DNA of 64,000 nt, from positions 62,001-126,000 of the forward strand of contig WYBP01000018.1 of NCBI GenBank assembly GCA_011525845.1, written 5' to 3'. Source of the stretch: Gemmatimonadaceae bacterium (GTDB lineage: Bacteria > Gemmatimonadota > Gemmatimonadetes > Gemmatimonadales > Gemmatimonadaceae). The first letter of the stretch is position 1; the number at the start of each line of letters is the position of its first letter. The position numbers and the translations under genes are program-made. The notes beneath the pieces were generated by a model that was given only the letters and a program-made list of their open reading frames with translations, was not told the origin of the DNA and searched no databases. Shown piece by piece: positions 16,801 through 24,684 of this stretch.

Positions 16801-17444
16801 TGGCGCGCTTCGCGAGCGTGGTCCTCGACGCGGACTCCACCCTCTCGGGCATCGAGGGGATCGACTGGCTGGCCGAGCGTCGCAGTGCGGCGGTGGCGGC
16901 GGAGAGCACGGCGCTCACCGCCGCGGCGATGGATGGTGCGCGGACGATCGAGTCGGTGTATGCCGATCGCCTGGCGCGCGTGCGGCCCTCGCGCGAGATG
17001 ATGGCCGCGCTCGGCGCCGCCTACATCCGGTCGGTCGCGCCGGGCGCGGAGGCGTGCATCGAGGCCCTGCGCGCGGCGGAGGTGCGCGTTGTGGTCGTGA
17101 GCGGCGGGCTCCGCGCCGCGCTCCTCCCGCTCGCACGGCATCTCGGCATCCCGGCCGCGGACGTCCACGCGGTGGGGATCCGGTTCGACGACGACGGCGA
17201 GTACGCGGGGCTGGATGGTGAGCAGCCGCTGGCGACGCAGGCGGGGAAGCCGGCGGTCGTCCGTTCCCTCGGCCTGCGCGCGCCCGTGCTCGCGGTGGGG
17301 GATGGCGCGACGGACGCGGCGATGCGCCCCGAGGTCTCCGCCTTCGCGGCGTACGTGGGTTTCGTCCGGCGCGCGTCCGTCGTCGCGCAGGCCGACCACG
17401 TGCTCACCGGGTTCGACGAACTCCGCACCCTCGTGCTGCCATGA
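16800..17444 (+). CDS. serB: Phosphoserine phosphatase (HAD-IB type)
   Basis: 214 residues. The HAD motifs are VVLDADST (motif I, with the nucleophile and acid aspartates about 9-11), VVVVSGGLRAAL (motif II), a lysine in QAGKPAVV and GDGATDAAM (motif IV). The helical cap between motifs I and II, with SIEGIDWL-like Glu/Asp residues after motif I, fits SerB. It hydrolyses O-phosphoserine in the last step of serine synthesis. There is no N-terminal ACT domain. The start overlaps the previous stop (TGATG) and the stop overlaps the aminotransferase start (ATGA). Confidence 0.9.
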   Translation: MARFASVVLDADSTLSGIEGIDWLAERRSAAVAAESTALTAAAMDGARTIESVYADRLARVRPSREMMAALGAAYIRSVAPGAEACIEALRAAEVRVVVVSGGLRAALLPLARHLGIPAADVHAVGIRFDDDGEYAGLDGEQPLATQAGKPAVVRSLGLRAPVLAVGDGATDAAMRPEVSAFAAYVGFVRRASVVAQADHVLTGFDELRTLVLP

Positions 17445-18556
17445 CCCTGCGACCCTTCGGCCACTTCTTCCTCCCGGGACCGACGGATGTCCGCCCCGAG
17501 GTGCTGCAGGGGATGGTGCGCGGGATGCTCCCGCATCGCGGCGCCGAGTTCGAGGCGCTCTTCGCGCGGCTCGTCGCGGGACTGCAGGGCGTCTTCCGCA
17601 CCTCGCGCCCGGTGTTCATCAGCTCGTCCTCCGCGACGGGGCTGATGGAGGCCGCCGTGCGCGCCACACCGCCGGGACGCGTGCTGTCGGTCGTCAACGG
17701 CGCGTTCTCCGAGCGCTTCGCCCGCATCGCCCGCGCCTGCGGCCGCGAGACCGAGGTGCTGGAGGTGGAGTGGGGGCGCGGGGCGGATCCCGCGCGCGTG
17801 CGGGAGGCGTTGCGGGCGCACCGGTTCGCCGCGGTCACGGTGGTGCACTCCGAATCGAGCACGGGCGCACTCACCGACGTGCGCACCATCTCCGACCTCG
17901 CGCACGAGGCGGGCGCCGCCTGCCTCGTGGACTCGGTCACCGGGATCGGCGCGACGCCGGTGGAGACCGATGCGTGGGGACTCGACTTCGTGCTCACCGG
18001 CTCGCAGAAGGCGCTCGCGCTGCCCCCGGGCCTCGCGTTCGGCGTGGCCTCGGCGGCGTTCATCGCGAGTGCGACGCGCGGCGAGCAGCGCGGCGTCTAC
18101 TTCGACCTCGTGGAGTTCGAGGAGTACGCGCGCCGGAACCAGACGCCGAACACGCCCGCGCTCCCGCTGCTCTACGCGCTCGACGCGCAACTCCCGCGCA
18201 TCGCGGCGGAAGGGGTGGAGGCGCGCTGGGCGCGCCACGCGGCGATGGCGGCACGCATGCACGCCTGGGTGGCGGAGACCGCGACCGTCATCGGCGCGCC
18301 GCTCGCGATCCTGGCGCCCGCTGGCGAGCGCTCACACACCGTGAGCGCCGTCCGCCTCCCGGAAGGCATCGCCGGCGATGCCGTGGTGCGCGGCGCCGCG
18401 GCCCGCGGGTACGTGATCGGCGACGGCTACGGGAGGCTCAAGGGGAGCACCTTCCGCGTCGGGCACATGGGGGACCACACCCTCGAGACGCTCGAGGGGT
18501 GCCTCGCCGCATGCGGCGAGGCGCTGGCCGAGCTCCGGGGCGTCAGCGGGCGGTGA
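17441..18556 (+). CDS. Class V PLP aminotransferase (probable phosphoserine or serine-glyoxylate aminotransferase)
   Basis: 371 residues. It begins with the class V signature FLPGPTDVRPEV (substrate carboxylate loop), has ESSTGALTDV, the PLP aspartate in LVDSVTGIGA and the Schiff-base lysine in TGSQKALALPPGL (about 190). Sequence style is that of the alanine-glyoxylate/serine-pyruvate group, which in archaea, cyanobacteria and several bacterial phyla does the SerC step. Co-translation with serA and serB supports phosphoserine aminotransferase as the role; this is inference. The 3' end overlaps the M42 peptidase gene by 14 bases in convergent orientation. Confidence 0.85.
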   Translation: MTLRPFGHFFLPGPTDVRPEVLQGMVRGMLPHRGAEFEALFARLVAGLQGVFRTSRPVFISSSSATGLMEAAVRATPPGRVLSVVNGAFSERFARIARACGRETEVLEVEWGRGADPARVREALRAHRFAAVTVVHSESSTGALTDVRTISDLAHEAGAACLVDSVTGIGATPVETDAWGLDFVLTGSQKALALPPGLAFGVASAAFIASATRGEQRGVYFDLVEFEEYARRNQTPNTPALPLLYALDAQLPRIAAEGVEARWARHAAMAARMHAWVAETATVIGAPLAILAPAGERSHTVSAVRLPEGIAGDAVVRGAAARGYVIGDGYGRLKGSTFRVGHMGDHTLETLEGCLAACGEALAELRGVSGR

Positions 18557-19613
18557 AGTCCGTGCCGCGGCGCACGGCCTTGCAGGCGGCCGCGATCAGC
18601 GTCGCCGCCTGGTCCACGTCGTTCAGGCTCACCATCTCGTTCGGGGAGTGCATGTAGCGGTTGGGGATCGAGAGGAGCGCCGTCGCCACGCCGCGGCGGG
18701 CGAGGTGGATCGCGTCGGCGTCGGTGCTCGTGTCGCGGCCCGCGGCGTGGAGCGTGTAGGGGATGCGCAGCGAGTCCGCGGTGTCGCGCACGATGCGGAA
18801 CGCCACCGGGGAGATCACGGAACCCCGCGTGAGCACGGGGCCGCTCCCGAGCTTCGAGTCGCCCACCTCCTTCTTCTCGATGCCGGGATGGTCGGTCGCG
18901 AAGGTCACGTCCACCACGATCGCCATCGCCGGGTCCACGCGCTCGGCGCCCACGTGCGCGCCGCCCCCGCGGTACCCGATCTCCTCCTGCGTGGTCGCCA
19001 CCGCCACCACCCGCGCCTCGCCGGGGTCCGCCGCGTAGCGGCGCAGCGCCTCCAGCACGACGAAGGCCCCGATCCGGTCGTCGATCGAGCGCGAGACGAT
19101 GCGATCGTTCGGGAAGTCCACCGTCTGCGAGTCGATCACCCCCGCGTCGCCGATCGAGAGCACCGCCTCGGCCTGCGCGCGCGTGCTCGCCCCGATGTCG
19201 ACCCAGAGGTCGGTGAGCTTCGACGCCTTCTCCCGGTCCTCGGTCTTCATCAGGTGGATCGGCTTCTTCCCCACCGCGCCGATCACGGGCCCGTTGCGGC
19301 CGAGGAAGCGGATGCGCTGCGCCACGAGCACCTGCGGGTCCCACCCGCCGATCGGCGCGATGTACGCATAGCCGTCGTCGTCGATCCAGGTGACGATCAC
19401 CCCGATCTCGTCGATGTGGCCCGCGAGCATAACCGTCGGCGCGCCGCCGGGATTCACCACGGCCATGCTGTTCCCGTGGACGTCGGCCGACACCTCGGCG
19501 GCGAAGCCGGCGGCCTCGTCGCGCCAGACCTTCGCGGCGGCGGCCTCGTAGCCGGAGGGTCCCGGCGTGTCGAGGAGGCGCTTGAGGAACGCGATCGCGG
19601 GGGGCTTGAGCAT
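18543..19613 (-). CDS. M42 family metallopeptidase (glutamyl/leucyl aminopeptidase type)
   Basis: 356 residues. Metal and catalytic motifs of the M42/TET aminopeptidases are present: AGHIDEIGVIV (zinc His and Asp), SIDDRIGAFVVLEAL (bridging Asp), TTQEEIGYRGG (catalytic Glu pair) and VVDVTFATD. There is no signal peptide, so it is cytoplasmic; the family forms dodecamers that trim peptides. The ATG overlaps the stop of the BtuF-like gene (ATGA). This is the only cytosolic member of the several peptidases encoded nearby, and it could finish degradation of imported peptides. Confidence 0.93.
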   Translation of the reverse strand: MLKPPAIAFLKRLLDTPGPSGYEAAAAKVWRDEAAGFAAEVSADVHGNSMAVVNPGGAPTVMLAGHIDEIGVIVTWIDDDGYAYIAPIGGWDPQVLVAQRIRFLGRNGPVIGAVGKKPIHLMKTEDREKASKLTDLWVDIGASTRAQAEAVLSIGDAGVIDSQTVDFPNDRIVSRSIDDRIGAFVVLEALRRYAADPGEARVVAVATTQEEIGYRGGGAHVGAERVDPAMAIVVDVTFATDHPGIEKKEVGDSKLGSGPVLTRGSVISPVAFRIVRDTADSLRIPYTLHAAGRDTSTDADAIHLARRGVATALLSIPNRYMHSPNEMVSLNDVDQAATLIAAACKAVRRGTDFTAR

Positions 19614-20545
19614 CAGTTCGTCCTTGCGTCGGCGCGCGCCGCTGCCGTGAGCGGCCGCGCGAAAGCGGGTTCGAGCGGTGAGAAGAGGGGCGGATTGAGG
19701 ATCCGCGCGAAGCACTCGATGCCGTCGATGAGGCGCGGGCCCGGCCGGCTCGCGAAGGCGTTGGCGTCCACCGCCCAGACACGGCAGTCGCGCGCCCAGG
19801 CCCACTCGGGGAGGGCGAGGAGGCGCGCCCCCTCGGCGGCGGAGCGCTCGAGGTCGTAGCCGCAGGGTGCGATGAGGATCACCTCCGGGTCCGCGGCGCG
19901 CACGGCGGCGAGCTCGACGATCACGGAGTGCTCCCCCGGCTTCGCGAGCACGTCCACGCCGCCCGCGCGCCGCACCATCTCGGGGACCCAGTGGCCCGCG
20001 GCGTAGATCGGGTCGCCCCATTCGATCACCGCGACGCGCGGCCGGGGCGCGCGCGCGGCCTTGAGCGTGGTGTGCACCCGCTCCATCCGCGCCCGTGCCC
20101 CGGCGAGGAACTCCTCCGCCTCGTCCCGGCGGTCGAGCGCCTCGCCCACGCGCGCGATGTCCTCCAGCACGCCCTCGAGCGAGGTGGCGGAGAGCGTGAC
20201 GACCCGGGGCGGCGGCGTGAGGCGCGCCGCGAGGGAGCGCACGTCCGTCTCCATCACCGCGCAGACCTCGCACAGCGCCTGCGTGAGCATCAGGTCCGGA
20301 TGGAGCGCCCGGATGCGGTCCTCCAGGAGGGTGTAGAGCGGCGCGCCCGAGGCGGCTATCTCGCGCACCTGCGCGTCCACCACGCCGGGGGCCTCGTCGC
20401 CCGAGACCGCGGACGACGTCACGCGCACCCGCGACGCCACCACGGCGGGGTGGTCGCACGCATGCGTGACACCGGTGAGATGCTCGAGGGCGCCGAGTGC
20501 CGCGACCATCTCGGTCGCGCTCGGCAGCAGCGACACCACCCGCAT
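19613..20545 (-). CDS. BtuF/FepB-like ligand-binding protein without signal peptide
   Basis: 310 residues starting MRVVSLLPSATEMVAALGAL, the exact beginning of the periplasmic-binding fold of BtuF-type proteins. It has no signal peptide or lipobox, so it should stay in the cytoplasm. A CEVCAVMETDVR segment supplies a cysteine pair in the usual QALCEVC position of this branch, often annotated as cobalamin-binding protein. No ABC permease or ATPase gene is adjacent. It may carry or sense a cofactor rather than feed a transporter. It overlaps both neighbours by single-codon junctions. Confidence 0.8.
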   Translation of the reverse strand: MRVVSLLPSATEMVAALGALEHLTGVTHACDHPAVVASRVRVTSSAVSGDEAPGVVDAQVREIAASGAPLYTLLEDRIRALHPDLMLTQALCEVCAVMETDVRSLAARLTPPPRVVTLSATSLEGVLEDIARVGEALDRRDEAEEFLAGARARMERVHTTLKAARAPRPRVAVIEWGDPIYAAGHWVPEMVRRAGGVDVLAKPGEHSVIVELAAVRAADPEVILIAPCGYDLERSAAEGARLLALPEWAWARDCRVWAVDANAFASRPGPRLIDGIECFARILNPPLFSPLEPAFARPLTAAARADARTN

Positions 20546-20931
20546 CAGGTGCGTGCCTGCGGGACCGGCAGGAGCACGAGGGCCACGACGAAGGTGAGGA
20601 CGCCGACGGCGAGCGTCGTCACCGGCGCGCCGAGGTAGTGCTGGACCACGCCGAAGAGGGCGACCCCCTCGCCGAGGGCCCAGCCGATCACCGTCATCGT
20701 CGCGCCCTGCTGCGGCGTGGCGGACGCGACCCGCGAGCGGAGGAAGAGCACGCCCGCGATCGCGCTCCCCGCGAGCCCCCAGAGCACGAGGCGCATCGTG
20801 TCGAGCATCGCGACGCCCTCGGCCCCGAGCGTCGGTGCGCCGCGCGAGCGCTGGAAGAGCACCAGCGCCGCGAAGGCGGTCACGCCCGTGATGAGGGCGA
20901 TCCGGATGATGAAGAGGAATCGTGCCTGCAC
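20545..20931 (-). CDS. Hypothetical four-helix membrane protein
   Basis: 128 residues from a GTG start. Four predicted membrane helices (about 5-25, 44-65, 78-98 and 103-123) are joined by short loops, with a TPQQGATMTVIGWALGEGVALFG segment between helices two and three. The architecture resembles small integral membrane proteins with no assigned role. The start lies five bases after the amidohydrolase stop, and the stop overlaps the BtuF-like start, placing it within one minus-strand operon. Confidence 0.7.
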   Translation of the reverse strand: MQARFLFIIRIALITGVTAFAALVLFQRSRGAPTLGAEGVAMLDTMRLVLWGLAGSAIAGVLFLRSRVASATPQQGATMTVIGWALGEGVALFGVVQHYLGAPVTTLAVGVLTFVVALVLLPVPQART

Positions 20932-20935
20932 GGGA

Positions 20936-22636
20936 TCACTTCCTCTCGTAGACGGGGCGGCCGGCGACCCAGGTGGAGAGCACCTTGGTGTCCAGGATCA
21001 TCTCGGCGGGGACACGCATCACGTCCTGGTCGAGCACCACGAAGTCGGCCCACTTGCCGGCGCTGAGGGTGCCCAGCTCCTTCTCCTGGAACCCGGCGTA
21101 GGCGGCCCAGAGCGACATCGACTTGAGGGCCTCGTCGCGCGTCATGCGCTGCTCGGGATACCACCCGCCCGCCGGCCAGCCGCGCGCGTCCTGCCGCGAG
21201 ACGCTCGCCTCGAACGAGATGAGCGGGTTCACCAGCTCCACCGGGAAGTCGGACCCGTTCGCGATCACCACGCCGCTCTCGATCAGCGAGCGCCACGCGT
21301 ACGCGCCGCGCAGCCGCGTCTCGCCGAGCCGCGTGCCGGCCCAGTACATGTCGCTCGTCTGGTGCGAGGCCTGCATCGCGGGGATCACGCCCAGGGCCGC
21401 GAAGCGCGGGATGTCGTCGCTATGGATGATCTGGGCGTGCTCGATCCGGAAGCGGTGGTCGGCGGTGGGATTCGCCCTGAGCGCCGCCTCGTACGAGTCG
21501 AGGACGAGGCGGTTGCCCCGGTCGCCGATCGCGTGCGTGTTCACCTGGAACCCGGCCTTGAGGGCGCGCGTGGCGACGTCCTGGATGTGGGCCGGCGCGG
21601 AGACGAGGAGACCGCTCGTCTTCGGGTCGTCGGCGTAGGGCTCGAGGAGTGCGGCGCCGCGCGAGCCGAGCGCGCCGTCCTGGTAGAGCTTGATGGAGCG
21701 CACCCAGAGCATGCCGTCGTGGAGTCCGCTCTGCGGGCCCCGCTTGAACCACGCCTCGATCGCGGCGGCGTTGTCGGAGATCATCGCGTAGAGGCGGATG
21801 TTCAGCGCCTTCTCGCGCCCGAGTTCCTCGTAGAGCTCGAGCACCTGCGGCGAGGCGCCCGCGTCGTGCACGGCGGTGATGCCCCACCGGTGCATCTCGG
21901 CGATCGCGGATGCGATGGCCTGCTTGGTCTGCGCGCGCGTCGCGCCGGGGATCGCCCGGGAGACCAGCCCCTGGGCGTTGTCGACGAACACGCCCGCGGG
22001 GTTCCCTGCGGCGTCGCGTTCGATGGAGCCGCCGGCGGGATCCTTCGAGTCCTTGTTCACGCCGGCGCGCTGCATCGCCATCGCGTTGGCGAGCCCCGCG
22101 TGCCCGTCCACGCGCGTGAGGTACACCGGGTGGTCCGGCACCGCGCGGGAGAGCGCCTCGTGCGTGGGGAAGCGCGTGTCACCCCAGTCGTTCTGGTCCC
22201 AGCCGCGCCCGATCACCCACTCCCCCTTGGGCGTGGCGGCCGCGCGCTCGACGACACGCGCGATGACCTGCGCGTACGACGTGGTCCCGACGAGGTCCAC
22301 GTTGCGGAGCGCGGCGCCGAGCCCCGCCACGTGTGCGTGCGCGTCGGTCATGCCGGGGATCACCGTGCGCCCGCCCAGGTCGAGCGTGCGCGTCGCGCTC
22401 CCCACCAGCGCCTGTGCGCCGGCGCGGTCGCCGACGAAGACCACGCGTCCGTCGCGCACGGCCATCGCATCGACCACGGGGCGCATGCCGTCCGCCGTGT
22501 AGATGCGCGCGTTGAGCACGACGAGATCGGCTGTCGGACGGCCCTGCGTGGCCGTCGCCGGGGCCTGCGCCGCGAGGGGAGCGAGCGGTGCGATCGCGCA
22601 CGCCGCGAGGGCGAGAATCGAGGAAATCCGGTGCAT
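20936..22636 (-). CDS. Exported amidohydrolase (YtcJ-like, amidohydrolase_3 family)
   Basis: 566 residues. The start at MHRISSILALAAC is chosen because it gives a clean Sec signal peptide ending near LAAQAP and has AGGGA-like pairing (AGGGATC) upstream. Metal-site motifs are PGMTDAHAHV (HxH), KLYQDGALGSRGA, NTHAIGDRGN, RIEHAQIIHSDD and ANGSDFPVEL. The family hydrolyses exocyclic amides such as N-substituted formamides; the natural substrate is unknown. Export is usual for the copies found in soil bacteria. It heads the minus-strand set ending with the M42 peptidase. Confidence 0.88.
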   Translation of the reverse strand: MHRISSILALAACAIAPLAPLAAQAPATATQGRPTADLVVLNARIYTADGMRPVVDAMAVRDGRVVFVGDRAGAQALVGSATRTLDLGGRTVIPGMTDAHAHVAGLGAALRNVDLVGTTSYAQVIARVVERAAATPKGEWVIGRGWDQNDWGDTRFPTHEALSRAVPDHPVYLTRVDGHAGLANAMAMQRAGVNKDSKDPAGGSIERDAAGNPAGVFVDNAQGLVSRAIPGATRAQTKQAIASAIAEMHRWGITAVHDAGASPQVLELYEELGREKALNIRLYAMISDNAAAIEAWFKRGPQSGLHDGMLWVRSIKLYQDGALGSRGAALLEPYADDPKTSGLLVSAPAHIQDVATRALKAGFQVNTHAIGDRGNRLVLDSYEAALRANPTADHRFRIEHAQIIHSDDIPRFAALGVIPAMQASHQTSDMYWAGTRLGETRLRGAYAWRSLIESGVVIANGSDFPVELVNPLISFEASVSRQDARGWPAGGWYPEQRMTRDEALKSMSLWAAYAGFQEKELGTLSAGKWADFVVLDQDVMRVPAEMILDTKVLSTWVAGRPVYERK

Positions 22637-22661
22637 TCGTGATCCCTGAATTGTGGGCGTG

Positions 22662-22675
22662 GTGACGCGTGTCAC
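22662..22675. promoter_or_regulatory. Inverted repeat GTGAC-N4-GTCAC in a divergent promoter region
   Basis: Perfect five-base arms separated by GCGT, 26 bases upstream of the amidohydrolase start and 124 bases before the gene at 22799. The size and place suit an operator for a dimeric regulator, but no regulator gene is adjacent. Confidence 0.3.
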
Positions 22676-22713
22676 GAGATGGACATTTTCGCCGCGGGAA
22701 GGGGTATGCGCCA

Positions 22714-22764
22714 GTGTCGGGTGTGGGTATGCTGCGAGAGGATGAGCGCGGCGTCGCCCGACAC
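22714..22764 (+). promoter_or_regulatory. Leader inverted repeat (GTGTCGGG ... CCCGACAC)
   Basis: Eight-base perfect complementary arms enclose 35 bases in the leader of the gene at 22799. If transcribed, the leader could fold into a long hairpin ending 34 bases before the ATG. The AAGGAG ribosome site (22786-22791) lies outside it. Confidence 0.35.
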
Positions 22765-22798
22765 CGGAGCTCTCACCACCATCCCAAGGAGTCCACGC

Positions 22799-23509
22799 AT
22801 GCGTTCGCGTTCACTGCTGTTCCTCACCACCGCGTTGGCGCTCTGCGCCCTCACGGTTGCGCCGCTCGCGGCGCAGGGGGGCGTGCAGCCGACAAAGGCG
22901 CCCGACCCCGAGAGCGAGGCCGAAGCCCGGGCCCGCATGGCCCGCAAGGGTGCCGGCCTCACCGTCGGCGCGTGGGAGCTGCGCGGGATCGAACCCCCCG
23001 CCGGCGTCGATGTGTCGACCATGCCGATGATCAGCGGGTGGCTCCGCAAGGGGCTCGACGCACGCCTCTCGATGGAGAACGGCATCGGGGTCTGGCGGCG
23101 CGTGCAGTCGACACCGCCCTCGGGCGGCATCGGCGGGAGCGCGGGCGAGGAGGTGCAGAGCTGGATCATCGCGCAGACCACGGCGATCCGCTTCTTCCCG
23201 GCGACGGACGCCGGTGCGCGCCTCGAGCCGTACGTGCTGGGTGCGGGGGGCTTCACCCTCGGCATCGACGACCGCGAGACCTCCGGCGGCGGACTCGGCA
23301 GCGCGACCGGTGGCAGCGGCGTCTCGATCGTGCCCGCCATCTCGCTGCAGGGCGGCGCCGGGATCGAATGGCGCTTCTCGGAGTCCTACGGCCTGATGGC
23401 CGGCGCGAAGTTCCAGTGGACGCGCTTCTTCCAGGACTTCGGCGGCGAGCGTACCTATCAGGGCCCGGTGTACGAGGTCGGGCTCAGCTACAAGTTCCGC
23501 TATCGCTGA
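22799..23509 (+). CDS. Outer-membrane beta-barrel-like protein
   Basis: 236 residues. The ATG at 22799 is chosen for its strong AAGGAG site at 7-base spacing and because it gives a typical signal peptide (MRSRSLLFLTT to LAAQ). The mature part has alternating hydrophobic/polar strands separated by short turns, a glycine-rich hairpin (TSGGGLGSATGGSG) and a terminal YEVGLSYKFRYR strand ending in an aromatic-basic pair, as in small outer-membrane barrels. I cannot name a family or ligand. The leader contains a possible long hairpin. Confidence 0.72.
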   Translation: MRSRSLLFLTTALALCALTVAPLAAQGGVQPTKAPDPESEAEARARMARKGAGLTVGAWELRGIEPPAGVDVSTMPMISGWLRKGLDARLSMENGIGVWRRVQSTPPSGGIGGSAGEEVQSWIIAQTTAIRFFPATDAGARLEPYVLGAGGFTLGIDDRETSGGGLGSATGGSGVSIVPAISLQGGAGIEWRFSESYGLMAGAKFQWTRFFQDFGGERTYQGPVYEVGLSYKFRYR

Positions 23510-23535
23510 CCGACACCCCTGAGGGCCACGCCGCC

Positions 23536-24651
23536 GTGCACCTGATCGTCGTCGGACTCGGAGCGGTCGGGAGCGCGGCGGCGTGGCGCCTCGCGGAGGC
23601 AGGACATCGCGTCACGGCGTTCGACCGCTGGGCGCCGCCGCACGCGCACGGTTCCACGCATGGCGAGACGCGGGTCACGCGCATCACGGCGTGGGAGGGC
23701 GCCCGGTATGTGCCCCTCGTGCGGCGCGCGAACACGCTCTGGGAGTCGCTTCCCGCCCTGGACGGCGCGCCGCACGGCCGCCGCAACGGCGGGCTCTTCC
23801 TCGCCCCGGCCGACGACCTCCTCGTCGCCGGCTCGGTGGCGAGCGCAGCACCCACCGGCGTCCCGCACGAGCTCCTCTCGGCCGACGAGGTGCGCGCGCG
23901 CTGGCCGCAGATCGCGCCGAGCGCGGGGCAGGTGGGCTTCGTCGACCCCGGCGCGGGGATGCTCTTCCCCGAGCGGATCGTGCGCGCGACGCTCGCGCGC
24001 TCGCGTGCGCTGGGAGCGGACCTCCGCCTCGACGAACCGGTGACCGCCTGGCGCGCGGACGGTGCCGGCGTCGCCGTGACCACGGGGCACGGCACGCTCC
24101 GCGCCGATGCGCTCATCCTCTGCACCGGCGGCTGGATGCCGGAGGTCCTCGCGCCACTCGGCGTGGAGCTCCGCGTCGAGCGGCAGGTGCTGCACTGGTT
24201 CGCGCCCGCGGCCGGGGCGCCGCCCTTCGGCCCCGAGGTCGCGCCCATCGTGCTCGTCGCCGACGAGGAGACGCACGCGACCGTCGTCTTCCCCGTCGTG
24301 GACGGCGCGATCAAGCTCGGGACGCACGGGAGTGGCGAGTTCGCGCCGGCGGATCAGATCGACCGCGCGATCCGCCCCGCCGAGGCGGCGGACGCCGCGC
24401 GGATCCTGCGCCGCTTCTTCCCGCGGCTCGCGGGGGGCGCGCACGTCCGCTCGGCGACCTGCCTCTACACCAACACGCCGGACGGGGACTTCATCCTCGA
24501 CCGCCACCCCGAGCACCCGCAGGTGGTGCTCGGGAGCCCGTGCAACGGGTTCGGGTTCAAGTTCTCGGCCGCCACCGGCGAGGCGCTCGCCTGCCTCGCG
24601 ACCGGCGCACCGACACCGGTGGACCTCACGCCCTGGCGGCTCGCGCGCTGA
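23536..24651 (+). CDS. FAD-dependent oxidoreductase, sarcosine/N-methyl-amino-acid oxidase type
   Basis: 371 residues from a GTG start, beginning directly with the Rossmann motif VVGLGAVGSAAAWRLAEAGH. The C-terminal part has CLYTNTPDGDFILDRHPEHP, in which the cysteine corresponds to the covalent-flavin cysteine of monomeric sarcosine oxidase, and GFGFKFS near the end. It should oxidise an N-methylated or secondary amine to an imine with release of hydrogen peroxide. The closest described group is MSOX/N-methyl-tryptophan oxidase; the substrate is not determined. It is cytoplasmic. It is followed convergently by an M61 peptidase gene after 33 bases. Confidence 0.9.
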   Translation: MHLIVVGLGAVGSAAAWRLAEAGHRVTAFDRWAPPHAHGSTHGETRVTRITAWEGARYVPLVRRANTLWESLPALDGAPHGRRNGGLFLAPADDLLVAGSVASAAPTGVPHELLSADEVRARWPQIAPSAGQVGFVDPGAGMLFPERIVRATLARSRALGADLRLDEPVTAWRADGAGVAVTTGHGTLRADALILCTGGWMPEVLAPLGVELRVERQVLHWFAPAAGAPPFGPEVAPIVLVADEETHATVVFPVVDGAIKLGTHGSGEFAPADQIDRAIRPAEAADAARILRRFFPRLAGGAHVRSATCLYTNTPDGDFILDRHPEHPQVVLGSPCNGFGFKFSAATGEALACLATGAPTPVDLTPWRLAR

Positions 24652-24684
24652 GGGCGCGCACGACCGCCGTGCTACTGCCGGGCG

